A model generated the notes under the pieces. That model searched no databases. It was not told where the DNA came from and saw only the letters and a list, made by a program, of their open reading frames with translations. 64,000 nucleotides of DNA, from positions 186,001 through 250,000 of the forward strand of contig BDSL01000002.1 in the NCBI GenBank assembly GCA_003116995.1, given 5' to 3'. Both the position numbers and the translations under genes were made by a program. The DNA comes from Yamagishiella unicocca. Taxonomy: Eukaryota > Chlorophyta > Chlorophyceae > Chlamydomonadales > Volvocaceae. Of the stretch, positions 10,401 to 21,450 are shown piece after piece; the first letter of the stretch is position 1, and each line of letters starts with the position of its first letter.

Positions 10401-11098
10401 CTAGCTTTGGTGATGCTCCCCGCAGGACGCGCGGGGACGTAAGCACTATGCCAGGTGAGATGGTACAGTAGCACGTCACTTGGTTGTTTGCAACTCTGTG
10501 GCCACATAGCTCCCTCCCATGACTTGTCCAACGCCCATGCCACGTTTACTGTGGGGGTCGATCGCCGGAATCGTAGGTTGCCTCGACGTGCAACCCGGTT
10601 TGTTAAGACCCACGTGCTGCAGGTTGTTGTAATCCCACGTGCTGCAGGTTGTTGTAATCCCACGTGCTGCAGGTTGTTGTAATCCCACGTGCTGCAGGTT
10701 GTTGTAATCCCACGTGCTGCAGGTTGTTGTAATCCCACGTGCTGCAGGTATTGGGATGTTAAACCATTCCCTTCGTACGTCTCCGTCGTACGTTCCCTAC
10801 AGGTGGCTTGAACCGCGACACCGAGTGCGACAAGGTGACGGGCAGCGGCAACATTGGCGCTTGGAGCGGCGGCGGCGGCAGCCGCACGCGCGGCCTCGAC
10901 CAAAACGGTGAGGGCGCCTGGTCGGCTGGGTCGCTACTGGACTTGGGCGCTGGGGCCGGAGCTGGAGCCACGCCGCGGCAGGCTAGCAGCACCAACGGCC
11001 ACGCGGGACAGCAGCAGCAGGGCGGCGGGATGGAGGCGGCAAACGGCTCGGCGCAGGTGGGCAGGCGGGTGCTTTCAGTTGTGGTGACGTTAGTGTGA
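7439..11098 (+). CDS. Aftiphilin/synergin-like clathrin adaptor accessory protein
   Basis: Exons 7439-8795, 9099-10026, 10216-10454 and 10803-11098 join in phase to about 939 residues. The protein is mostly low-complexity but carries repeated acidic Phe motifs of the kind that bind the gamma-adaptin ear: DLLGDF (about residue 58), DLLGDE (about 82), DAFGDFADF (about 338), GGDFSDF (about 433), DDDFGDF (about 505), DDDFGSF (about 542) and EDDFGNF (about 559). Exon 3 encodes RWKGSDSERRLLSGLG (about 768-783), resembling the clathrin-binding box of aftiphilin. By family knowledge such proteins link AP-1 and clathrin at the trans-Golgi network and endosomes. The start is the first ATG in frame. Exon 4 may instead splice at 11056 to an acceptor at 11195, giving a different short C-terminus. 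Intron 3 holds a 25-bp minisatellite. The family call is inference from motifs. Confidence 0.68.
10611..10750 (+). repeat. 25-bp minisatellite in intron 3 of the aftiphilin-like gene
   Basis: Five near-identical copies of a 25-bp unit (CACGTGCTGCAGGTTGTTGT plus AATCC) lie head to tail at 10611-10735, followed by a partial sixth. Each unit contains TGTAA on the gene's sense strand, the core of the volvocine polyadenylation signal, and a CTGCAG|GT stretch that resembles splice sites. Confidence 0.95.
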
Positions 11099-12151
11099 GG
11101 GCTTCGGTGCTTACCAAGCACTCCAGGTTCTCGAAACGAATGAACTGTCTGGCTTGCCTGCCTTTACGGGCGCGTCAGAGCTTGTCTCCCTACAGATCGT
11201 TAACGGTACAAGTGTCATTTGTTCAGTCGCTGTCGCTGCCTACAGTTCACTCGTCGGTGCCGGTTGTATCGTCAGCCCACGTTCGCTGGCCTAAGAAGGC
11301 ACCCGTTCCTCACATCACCCTTCCTTCCCGCTCTACCCTCGCCTCAAACTCAAAAATCCACAGGCCAGCTGACCTGAGCCGTGCGCGCGCTACTCGGGGT
11401 AGAGAGCTGGCGTTAGAAGCTGTCCAGGCCTCCCTCCACGATCATAAAATGTACTTTCTTCCACCATCACGACGAAGCAAGCCTTTGGGATATCATGTTT
11501 GTTCTGTCTTGCGTATCCGGGCTAGTGGGAATGCAGGTGCTCTGTCGGATGACCGCATAAGACAAAAACAACTGTCCTAGGGTTCCAAGGTTGGAATGGC
11601 TTAGAAGCGGGTAGGTGCTACCACACACACTGCGCGGCGTGTACCGTCTGCTACTCGGCCATCAACATATTAGTACGGCCATATGGATCTGCTTCCATTT
11701 TATAGGTGGTTTGTCATTAGGGGCCCATTGTGGCTGTAGGCTGCGGTCGTGCCCGAGCGGCAGGCCTGTGCAGGTGTCTTTCTATCGTTTCGGCAAATCC
11801 TGGCGTCCAACAGCACCTAACAACACCGCGTCAGCGGTGTGTCGGCTGCGGTGGCCAATAGTTATTGGGTGCGTGGTGTAGTGGTTTTGAGTCGCAGAAC
11901 TTTGCCTCGGGATATCAATGCAGCAAACAGTGGTGTGGCTTGCGGTGCAGCGCAGCCCAGCGCCGGGTTGCTCAAATGGTGTAGTCGAAGCCGTGAGGCG
12001 AATACCGTTCTGCCGCTTCGTGGCGAGTCAGCGGCGCCCAAGGCACGCGGAGTTGGGTGCCAGATGCACCCATTTGGTGCGGCTGCTCAAAACTGCCGTC
12101 GTCCTCCCTTGTCACAAATATGTACAACAACGCTCTGCATTTACCACCACT
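11099..12151. other. Convergent 3' intergenic stretch
   Basis: About 1.05 kb between the stop of the aftiphilin-like gene (+) and the stop of the NlpC/P60-like gene (-), presumably the two 3' UTRs. I found no convincing coding exon except the optional terminal exon of the aftiphilin-like gene starting at 11196 (stop near 11294). No clear TGTAA signal was seen on either strand. Confidence 0.5.
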
Positions 12152-14357
12152 CTACACGCCTCTGCCTCCGCGCAGCGGTGCCTCCTGCCCCGCTACGGAT
12201 GCGTCACCAAATATTGAGTACTTGCTGGAGTCCCATGCCGTGAGTGCGCCAGGGCCTCCCCACGCGCCGCGGGAGCACGTCGAGCCCTGTTGTTGTTGTT
12301 GCTGCTGCTGCTTGGCCGTCCTCCGCGGTCGCCACAAATCCGGGTGCTGCGGGACGCACAACCCGTCGAGCCACGAGTCAATGCTGCAATAGTGGTAGGA
12401 CAGGAGCCGCCACCTCTGTGACTGGAACCGGAAGCTGTCGTACTCCATCACCCACTTGTAGCGCTCTCGGGAGCCTGGGGAACGGGAGGGGAAGGGTTTG
12501 ACGCACCACCGTCGCTTGTTGTAGCAGGACATTTGCTCATCCCATACGGATCGCACCAAACCCACATGACACAAGCCATACCTGCGACACGACGTTGTGA
12601 CAGCGCCTCAAAACAACAGTGTCGGGGGGGAGTTCTGAATTAGATACATTAGATACATCGATCGGCCCTACGCGAGCGAACATGCCGCCGGAGCCAGGAC
12701 CTAATCGATCGACCCACACACAGCAACCGCCATCACCTTTGCCGCATGTTGCCTAAACAGAACCCTTCACCAGCCCATGATCTCCTGCACCCTGGCCACC
12801 CGGTGGACAACTGGCGCAGCAGGGGGGTCATCCCCCTGGTCGCTTCCCGGCGCCTGCTGCCGCCCGCGCACCTATCGTCGCCTCGCCCGTGGGGCCCCCC
12901 ACAAACACCTCCACATGCGTCATGTCGAAGGCGTGCCGCTTCGACCCCGGGTCGGAGTAGGTGCCGCTGTAGAAGATCAGGTCGCCCGGCTTGAGCTGCG
13001 AGGCCCGCTCCAGCCGTATTGGCAGCGTGTCGTACTGATGGACACCAGCAGTGGCGGAAAAGCGGAAGACGGGAAAATGACGTGCTGGTGCCAGTTTGGG
13101 GCTCACAGCCATGCGCATGAAGTGGGGTTGCAAGGAAAAACCGTGTATGAAGGAAAGAACCGTTTAGGACATACGTTTGGTGATGCATGAAGAGGGGAAG
13201 GCGGCAGTTGCGTGAGACCCAAATGACGGGCGTGTGGCTGTGCCGCACGAGCTTCCATCACTGCGCCCGTACCACAACACCAGCAGCTCGAACGCACAGA
13301 AAAAGCAGCGCGGCGCGAATGAATGTGCTCGCCGGACCTGCCACGCCGATCCTAATCGAGGCGGCAGCGGCACCTCCGCGTGCACCACCTCCCACGCGCA
13401 TCACCCGGGCCCGCTGGCGCAACCACCAACGGCCCCCAGCCTGGCCTGCAGTTGCCCATCTGCCCCGCCACCCACCTGGTATGCTTGGTTACCTGGACCC
13501 AGCCGGAAGCCCAGCTGCAGCTGCATGGCCCGCACCACCTTCCGCACCAGCCCGCAGCAATCCAGGAAGAGCGGCGAGTGGTGCAGCTGGCGACCGGAGG
13601 TGGAGCAGCCTTCGCAGGTGCAGTAGTACGGGTCGTGGTGCTTACGGGCGTACGGCACACCTGCAGAGCGCGACGGAGGGGGAGCGCTGCGGAGCTCAGA
13701 GATGCTACCATGGAAGCCGGCAGCGCCGCAGCGCATGCTGAGTCCAGGGTCGCTTGATGCGGCCTTCGCAGCGGACTTGCGTGTAGGCACACGTTCGAGC
13801 AGGATATGGAACGCACGACTTACGATGCGTCCATGATGGCAAGGAGTGTACCGGTATGTGTACCGGTCCTCCTTGGTTGCATGACGGTGCGTGGCGGAGG
13901 AACAAGGGGAGATGCAAAAATATCTGGGCAACGCTTTGCGTGGGTTTGCGTGGGCGGCGTTTTACACATGTGCGTTGGTGCGGGCAAACATGTCGGATTC
14001 TTTTCTCCCTCTACGCCAGCACCTACAAATCCGTACGGCTCAGGGCGCGCTCGCTGAGCATACTAGACCCCCGGCCTCAGCATGGCCCCTAGCACACGCA
14101 CCGATGAAGCCGCGGGCGGTCTCCAAAAACAACGCACGAAGCTGTGCTCGTCGCTCATCCTGCTGCGCCGAACTCGCGATTTGCGGCCGTGCCTGCGGGT
14201 CGCGTTGGGAGGTGCCGGTCGCAGCGCGACCCTTGGACTTCTGCGGGCGCGCCAGTTGGGCGGAAATTTTGGGAAACGGTTGCGTCGTACAGAAGCTTGC
14301 TAGGGCGCCCAGGGGGTTGATAGTGCCCGGGTGCTCCAAGGAGCAGCGGGAAGACAT
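12152..14357 (-). CDS. NlpC/P60-like (papain-fold) protein
   Basis: Exons 14357-14102, 13660-13476, 13034-12872 and 12474-12152 join in phase to about 308 residues. The NlpC/P60-type core is clear. It opens with GVPYARK (about residue 86). The catalytic Cys block is FLDCCGLVRK, with the nucleophile probably Cys120. It continues with LKPGDLIFYSG (about 161) and the His block THVEVFVGG, with His187. The last exon encodes a conserved-looking aromatic segment (MEYDSFRFQSQRW), a run of eight Gln and a disordered tail. In bacteria such domains cut peptidoglycan peptides; eukaryotic members of this group are poorly characterised, so the substrate is unknown. The start is the first ATG after an in-frame TAG. 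No signal peptide is obvious; the first 85 residues are basic and Gln/Arg-rich. It is divergent from the GNAT gene. Confidence 0.75.
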
Positions 14358-14913
14358 GCATCCTAGTGAACATATTCCCTAGGGTGAGGGGGCAAGTTGC
14401 GCGTTACTTGGCTTGGACGTTGGACAAGGAGCCTGATTTGGTTATGGCTGTGAGCCGGCCGCACGTGGTTTACACCAGCGGGATGATTTGGGCCAACACG
14501 CCCCGCTGGGTGTGCGCGCCAGGCGGGGAGGCGGACCGCAGCGGCATTGCTCACTTGCTGCTTGGCTTTAACGAACGCTGCGAACGCGTCCTGGAGATTG
14601 GTGGCCGGCCCCGTGCCGCTCGGCGCTCCAGCATCCCCACCCTGCATCCTCTTTTGGCCGCGAGTGCGCATGCCTCTGCTGGCGGGCGAGACGGATGCAC
14701 GTCGTGACGTCGAAACGGCCGGAACCAGCGTTTTGACGGCGATAAGCGCGGCGGCGAAATCTTAATTTATGAGGTTACTTCATTCAGCTGTACATGTAAT
14801 GAAACGGCGCTTCATGGCACCCATAGCCCCATTTCACTGTTCACTGCCGTACTTGCGGCGAATCGTGGCGATTCTGTAGAACGTACATTCCAATTCCTCT
14901 ACCGACAATATTT
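14358..14913. promoter_or_regulatory. Divergent upstream region, NlpC-like / GNAT genes
   Basis: These 556 bases lie between divergent start codons. The part nearest 14913 is AT-rich and probably holds the GNAT promoter and 5' UTR. A plus frame at 14366-14707 (113 codons) reads as plausible protein and has TGTAA at about 14793, but it begins 9 bases from the NlpC-like start and matches nothing I recognise, so I do not call it. Confidence 0.35.
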
Positions 14914-17644
14914 ATGATTGGACATTTCGAACCTTTTCGCTATTTATCTGTGGACATGCAACACAGCGCGTTGGGACGTGCTTGCCCGCTGAGGCAAGCC
15001 AGGCGGCCGGCGCGACTTGCACGCGCACGAATCCACGTAGTTGCATCCGCAATTGATATGGAGCCATCGACGTCGACGTCGGCCCCGTGCGAATACATTA
15101 TTCGTCGAGGCACGCAACGCGACGCTCGGAGCCTTGCCCTCGTCTGTGCAGAGGTACGCTCGCAGCATTGTTCAGGACTAGCCGTAAAAGAGCTTCGGAA
15201 ACCTGAACGCTGCCTACCACATGAGGGGCGTCCTGCCCCACCTGCAATTTCCCCCCCACCCCCGACCGGCACCACACTTCCGTTGTCGAGTTACCGGCTC
15301 TTTTATGTAACCCCCCCGACCGTCCGTGCCCGGGAGCCGACTGTGACCCTCCGCTGCCATGCAGGAACTCAGAGCACACTTCCCCCTGCCTTGCCTTGCC
15401 TCGAAGACCGCGCAAACCTCAATCATTGGACCGTAATAGACACATGGACGGCGTTTTCCTTTCTGCTTCACGTGAACGTGAGCGATGCTTCCTGTCCTTT
15501 CGCGCACACATACGGTCGCGGCTGCATGCCGGGGCTCGTCACGACCGCGACTCCGACCCGGGATGTTGATCGCAGGCGTTCGGGCGGGGGAACTTTCCGG
15601 GCGTGGAGTCGGAGGCATTGGACCGGTTGGAGGAGCGGTACGCGAATGTGATCGAGGAGGGCATGGAGGTCAGGCTGGTGGATGCACTGGACGCGAAAGC
15701 ACAGGTGGGGGCGGAGGTGGGCCGGGGGCCGCCGCCTGCTGCGGTACGTCCGGAGGCTGCCGGGGACCTGCGGCGCCACGGCTCCAGAATGGGGCGCGAA
15801 GAGCTCTCCTCGCCAGCCTTACACACGTGTGTGCGGGCCCTCAACCTGGCGGTTGCGGTTCCCGCCCTCCAGCGCACATGCCTTGTTCTTGTGCGGCCTG
15901 AGTTCTGCCGAAGGCACTTTCCTCCTGGCGCCAGCGATGGCTCCCTTGCACCGCAACCCGGCTCTCAACCTCCCCTCCCAGCGCCGACGGCCCTGGGAAA
16001 TGAACGGCCGCCTCTCCACCCGGGCGACTGCTGGAGGCATGGGCTGCACTGGCTGCACTGGCTGCCGGCCGCACTTCCCTAGCCCCCCTGCCCCGCCCTG
16101 CGCACTTGCCCTCGACCCGCAAGTGCGTGTCCTGACCACCACCACTTCTCCCGTGGCTCGGCTCCCTCTTACCCGTTTCCTCGGGCCCCGCAGGCGCAGC
16201 GGGAACACCGCGAGTTCCGGCTGCGGCTGCACATGCAGCAGCTCCGGGCGGAGCTTGCGGCACTGCGGGGGGAGGCGGCGCGCTTCGTGACGCAGCCGTC
16301 ACCGCAGGATTTGTGAGTGCCACGGCGCCGGGGGACACGCAGGAGGATGAGGGCGCGGCGGGCGGCGCCCTGCCCGCGGGGTGTAGCCCCAGCGGGAGGG
16401 CGGGTGTGGCCCCTCAGGGGTTGCCAGGGCCAATCCAAACTCGTGTTGCTTGGCTGCCATGACCACCCAACAGAGCCGCCTCGCGTCCTCTGACCCCCGC
16501 CAGGCGCATGGTGGCGCGGTGGCGCCGCAGCCGCCAGTTCATGATCCTCGTGGCGGAGGAGAAGGAGGTCGCCGCGGACAGCCCAGACGCAGCGCTTGCA
16601 TTGGAGGCGGGGCAGGAGGCGGGGCAGGAGGCGGGGCAGGAGGCGGGGCAGGAGGCGGGGCAGGAGGCGGGGCATGGCCGTGGGCAACAAGGCGGCACGG
16701 CTGTGGCGTGCGCGTCGCTCTCTCTCATGCAACCCGAGGCGCTGCTGCCGCCGCCTTTCCCCAGCAGCAAGCCATTCCGGCTGTACGTGTCCAACATGTC
16801 GGTGCTGCCCTCGCACCGCCGTCGGGGTCTGGCTAAGCGGCTGCTGCAGGAGTGCGAGCGTGTGGGTGAGCGCCGGGGGCGCGAGGGGGCCAACGGGCGA
16901 GGAGGCAGCAGCAGCCGGGCAGCCGGAGCGGTGACGTCGGGATAGAGAGGAAACCCGTGGTCCGACAAAACGGATTGTTGCAAAAACGAACCGGTTATGG
17001 CAAACGGGGGAGGGCGGCCGGGGGTAGGGATCCCTGCTGGAGCGGTTTGGAGTCAACAGCTCAGCGAGAGGCAGCTGGCACTGACGGCAGGACTTGCAGG
17101 TGTCCGTCTGCTGCGAGTGTGCGCACCACGAAGGAGGGCTGCAGGCCCATACCGTGTGTGAGCAAAAATGGCAAGCAAAATGTACCTCCGCAGTTCGCGT
17201 TTCGTGTCCGGTGCGTGCGTCCATCCGTTCACCCCTGCTGCTGCTCCTCATCACCCCAGGCGCCGCCCCTCGCCCTCACGCCACCCGCCCCGCCCCTCCT
17301 CTGCTGCAGCGCGGTTGTGGGGCTACTCGTCCCTCTGGCTGCACGTCAAGCGGAGAAACGCAGCCGCGGCGGCGCTGTACCTCAGCATGGGCTATAGGAG
17401 CGTCGACGAGGGCGGGCTGCGGCTGCTGCCGGGGCCCCTGGCCCAGGAGCTGATGTGCAAGGACCTGCCGCCGGTGCGCACTGGCTGCCCGGTGGTGCTC
17501 AGTCGGGCAGGACTGGCCGGCGTCGGGGCACGGGGCGGAGCAGGCGGCGGGGAAGGGGTGCAGGGCGTGTCGGGCGCATCCCGTGACGGCGTGTTCGTCT
17601 GGAACGCTGTTGTTGGGGACAAATCGGGCGATGACAGCAAATAG
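14914..17644 (+). CDS. GNAT-family N-acetyltransferase, probably chloroplast
   Basis: Exons 14914-15153, 15576-15704, 16194-16312, 16504-16865 and 17310-17644 join in phase to 394 residues. The C-terminal half is a GNAT fold: the strand SNMSVLP, the acetyl-CoA pyrophosphate-binding loop RRRGLAKRLL (consensus Q/R-x-x-G-x-G/A), then SSLWLHVKRRN and ALYLSMGY, the typical final helix and strand. The first ~50 residues are rich in Arg, Ala and Ser and end near VVASA, like an algal chloroplast transit peptide; the start could also be the in-frame ATG at 14956. It would transfer acetyl from acetyl-CoA to an amine; the plastid GNATs that acetylate protein N-termini and lysines are the closest functional idea, but the substrate is not readable. 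Exon 4 contains an in-frame 12-bp repeat encoding Gly-Gln-Glu-Ala inside the domain, probably a surface-loop expansion. Confidence 0.8.
16607..16678 (+). repeat. 12-bp coding repeat in GNAT exon 4
   Basis: Five exact copies and one diverged copy of GCGGGGCAGGAG stand in tandem and in frame, adding repeated Gly-Gln-Glu-Ala between two predicted strands of the acetyltransferase. Confidence 0.95.
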
Positions 17645-18903
17645 CTGGAGTGGTGGGTGTTGTTTTGCGTTAAGGTTGGGGTCGTGGGAGGAAGGATTGG
17701 GGCGCGCGCGGGTGACCAGAAGGCGGTGGGAGGGCTGCGGGTGTACAGCCATCGTGGCGCACTACACCATGGTATTATGTGGTGGTGGCGACGATGATGC
17801 GTGCAGTGTTGGCTTGGCTGTCCAACGACCACGCAGACGTTCGATTATGATCAGTCCTGAAGTAACTGGCATACCTTCACAATTACACAGTGAATGGAAG
17901 TGATGTCATCGTTTCACCCAGCGTGAGTGTGCACCGGGCACATTCTGCGTTTGAGCGCCCCCACCGGTATACCCTTGAAGCGCTTATCAGCTGCACCAGC
18001 CGTTGCTTGGCGAGACGAGCTCGACAGCTTCAGCAACGACGTCTATATCTGCAGCAGCCTTTATGCGGACAGCGCAACCCCTGCCCCCGGACTCTGTGGT
18101 CCAATCACATGCACCTGCCAGGCAGTCGCCAATTCCACATACCAGGAACCTCCGTATGCGTGACTAGACTGTCTCATTAATACAACGGCCGGTGCCACAC
18201 GCAACCATCCGTGGCTCCTCGCGGCTCACTTTACTAGCACACACACGCACAACCCAGTCATCCTTACGATGTCTGCGATAACGCCTACAAAAACGACCCT
18301 GCCGGCACGCAAGCAACTCTGACAACTTGTATCTACCGTATCAGGCCACTCCACACGCACTCAACGAAAGACTTGTGTCAAAAAGAGGTGGCAGCAGCAT
18401 GTGGGGGCAGCCATCCACCTCGCAGTTTTTGATTGTTGGGATTGACTGCACGCTACAAGCACGAGCGCCTTGCGGAGAAGCTCAGCGACGCCTCGCAACC
18501 CGCGGCTGTCCCCTCGTGAAAGAAATCCTCCTGAACCCTCCATCACGACGCCGATTCTCGTCCAACTGCAGTTGCTAATCTTATCTGCCTAGAGCTAGGT
18601 TCGTCTACGCTACGCCTAACTAAGTCCCTACTATTACACCAGTTGGAGCCTACCGTTGCAAGCATCACGACTGACGTCAGGCCGCACCCGTCCAGTCACG
18701 ATTGCCGAGTCCAGACTCCTGCAACTATCTATATCCCATAAACATGCACATGGTTACGCCTTGAAAACGCCCCCGTGTGAGCAGTTCTGCAGGCGCGCCA
18801 CATCAGACCTTGTGGGACGACCAAAGAGGCTGCGCCTGCGGGCGCCAAGCACGAGCTCCATCACGTCCCAAGCGGCGCCTCAGCAGGCTGCACGGCAGCC
18901 AGG
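17645..18903. other. Convergent 3' intergenic stretch
   Basis: About 1.26 kb between the GNAT stop (+) and the RING/beta-helix stop (-). It should hold both 3' UTRs. Only short unsupported frames are present; I see no conserved coding exon, repeat or RNA gene. Confidence 0.5.
18634..18638 (-). terminator. TGTAA polyadenylation motif of the RING/beta-helix gene
   Basis: TTACA on the plus strand reads TGTAA on the minus strand, 266 bases after the stop at 18904. TGTAA is the usual poly(A) signal of volvocine algae; cleavage is expected 10-20 bases further on. Confidence 0.45.
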
Positions 18904-20091
18904 TTAGTGGCCGGCACCTCCACAGCTGATTGGCTTGCAGGCGCAGCGCAAACACACGATCTCGTGTGAGAAGTCGGGGCAACCCTTGCGCACGAAATCG
19001 CCCATGGCACTGCACTGGAGCTCCCGAAGGACTAGTTTGCTGCAGTTCCGCATCACAAGCTTGACGCGCTGACAGCAAACCATTAGCACCTCCACTGACT
19101 CCAGGCGGGTGGCCACCACTACGCAGTCGCTGCAGTACTCAATCCGCAACCGCGTCTTACGGCAGTCGCGCAACGTAATGCGGCCCCCCACTATGTTGCT
19201 CAACGGCTCCGGGGCTGTCGCCTTGTGCTGCTGGTGCCAGCGACGGCTGCGTGAGTTGCAGAGCTGCCGGGACTGCGCTTCCAATGGGTCGTGGCTGTGC
19301 GGGGGCGCCTCCTGGGTGCCATCAAAGCCGACAATGGCGCGCCTCGGGGCAGCCGCAAAACGTACGAAGCGGCAAGCGGCGTGCGCGATCGCGCGGCCTG
19401 TAGATGCTGCCGCCTTGCAGGTCGTGCTGAGCACCGTCCTGCTGATGAAGAAGCTGGCACGCGCGGCCGGCACCAGACCAAAGGTCAACATGGTACGGCC
19501 TGCCAACAGACCACCGTGTGCCAGGTGCCTGGCGCTGACCGCAACGCTGTGCTGTGTGCGGCTTGGCACCGACCCAGCTGCACTGCTGGGAGCCCGTTCA
19601 AGCATGCGGACGCGTGGGGGTGTGGCCGTATCAGCAGACCCGAGCACGGTCGGCGTCAGGTGGTCATCGTCAAGCAAATCCCCCAGTTCATCATCTGCAG
19701 CTCGGCAGCGCCGCCGAGGAGTTGACCACTGCTTCGCGCCTGAGAGGCAAGGTCAAGGGAAAGACGACCCCGGTATATTCAGCACTTCCACGTGCCTCAG
19801 GAGGACATATAGGATCAAGCTAGATAATCACGTTGGAGCGCGCTTTCTGTCAAGCATCGCCCTAAGTAACAGGTTGCGACTGTGATAACAGAGCCTCCGT
19901 CAGAAGCATTACCCACCTGCCATCTGATGCGGTTCATACATCTTGCTGTTTGGGGTTGTCACTACGGCCGTGTGGCATACGGGACAGCAATGTATTGCAT
20001 CGCGGCAGCTCACGCAACCGAAGTGACCACAGCCCAAGTCCACTGGCGGGTTACTGCAGTCATCAAACTCTTGCCAGCACACGACGCACAT
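18904..20091 (-). CDS. RING-HC finger plus C-terminal beta-helix-like domain
   Basis: Two exons (20091-19917 and 19739-18904) join in phase to 336 residues. The protein starts at once with a RING-HC finger: Cys2, Cys5, Cys21, His23, Cys26, Cys29, Cys36 and Cys39, in C3HC4 spacing. The linker is acidic, then hydrophobic and Ala-rich (about residues 100-170). The end (about 240-305) shows evenly spaced short strands with Cys, Leu and Val, such as GGRITLRDC, RLRIEYCSDC, VVVATRL and RVKLVMRNCSKL. This is the pattern of a right-handed beta-helix of the C-CAP/TBCC type. RING fingers recruit E2 ubiquitin-conjugating enzymes, so an E3 ligase is likely, with the beta-helix as a possible substrate- or small-GTPase-binding part. 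The RING is certain by pattern; the beta-helix family is inference. The ATG at 20091 is the only in-frame choice after an upstream TAA. Confidence 0.72.
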
Positions 20092-21450
20092 CCTCAGGGG
20101 TGCTCCAACATATGCTCGGCTAAACAGCGCATATGTTGACGACCAAGGTTCTTACTTGGCCAGCGCTAAACGCGCCATTCCGGGCTTATATACCTAAAAC
20201 ATACTTTAACTAAGAAGGAAAGCTGAAAGGCGCCTGGCCCAGCGACAGCCAGTTTCTCAGAGTCACAACTGCGCAGGTCAGTAATGCATGCGCGCTATAC
20301 GCTTATAGCATGCTGGTAGTTCGCATGCATATATCAGAAGAAGATTCTGTCTACGCGCCTACAGCATACGCGGTCGCACAAGGCTAGGGCTATACCTAAG
20401 GGCTGTTTGACCGCCGTACGCCAAATCTGCTGACCTAGAACGGCTAGAAAAGGTGTGATTTAAACATATCAGGCAAGGATCCCATTCACGGTTCTATCAT
20501 GTATCGAAGTTGATCAAAGAAGTGAGGAATTTAGGTACTGAATACCAGTGCCCAGTGCCCGTCCTGGGGAAACCCAACAATGATCCGCGCGAAATCTTTT
20601 GTCCATAAGGAAGAACAGTCAGTTCATTAGCTGGGTTTGTATACTTCACACCGGATGAGCGCGGTCACAACGGACCAGGAAGGGTCGAGGGGTGTACCCA
20701 CTTCGCCACAAGGTTTTAGGTTTGTAAATATGAAATCCAACATGGCTAGGGATTGCTGATGCAAGTGGTCGCGAAGTGGGGGTTACGGTAACTGGGTGGC
20801 GTGAAGCAGCCAGCAGGCCCCATCCCACACCCTCGTCAACCTGCCCATGCATGCATCCCAGTGTGCCAAGAGTTCCTATATCATGCGCGTTAGGCTACGC
20901 AACACGGTAAGGGATCAGCTCACGGGCATAACGTTGAGCTCCTGAAGGTAATGGACACCGCAAAACACCAGGCTGTTCGTCGGTTTGTGTTTACATTGGG
21001 TAACCTTCATGCACCATCATGCACGTGGCGGTGCCATCCTGCGGTAATACCTTTTTCAACGGCCGCAAGAGCCGTGCAATAGACTGGCCAGCTAGGCACC
21101 AGGTCATCACATATATTGGCGCTCACGCCATAAAAAATGTACATGGCCAAACAGCAGAATGAAACGACATGATGGGCTGCGCCCACTCAACGCCCGTGGC
21201 GTCAAAACCAAACGATCCACCACTGATCAGTTCATTGAGCTTCTCCTGCAAATACCGCCAACTCTGCTATTCTGACATGTCATCCTACCAGAGGGGTCAG
21301 CAGTCTATCCAACACGAAAATGTCAGCGTCATCGAACAAAATCAACCACGTCAAATCTAAAGGCCCCCATCTAACAAGGCACGGTAGGATTCCAGATCTT
21401 ACCGTTAGTACCTACTGCCATACTTCCTCCTAACCTCCACCACGCACCGA
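20092..21450. other. AT-rich intergenic stretch
   Basis: About 1.36 kb, clearly lower in GC than the genes. It holds the promoter side of the RING gene and the 3' UTR of the RIO1 gene. A plus frame at 21169-21360 (63 codons) has no supporting feature. I see no repeat, RNA gene or mobile element. Confidence 0.5.
20991..20995 (-). terminator. Candidate TGTAA poly(A) motif of RIO1
   Basis: TTACA here reads TGTAA on the minus strand, 456 bases beyond the RIO1 stop at 21451, the first such motif downstream that I could find. Confidence 0.35.

Noticed and set aside
10611..10750. CRISPR array
   Set aside because: Units are contiguous 25-bp repeats with no variable spacers, inside a eukaryotic intron; the 29-bp array at 41136 is rejected for the same reason.
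14366..14707. 113-codon plus frame with downstream TGTAA at about 14793
   Set aside because: Sequence looks protein-like, but it starts 9 bases from the NlpC-like start on the other strand, has no recognisable domain and could be a shadow of its 5' UTR. Left uncalled rather than excluded.
21169..21360. 63-codon plus frame in the AT-rich gap
   Set aside because: Short, no recognisable motif, no supporting signals.
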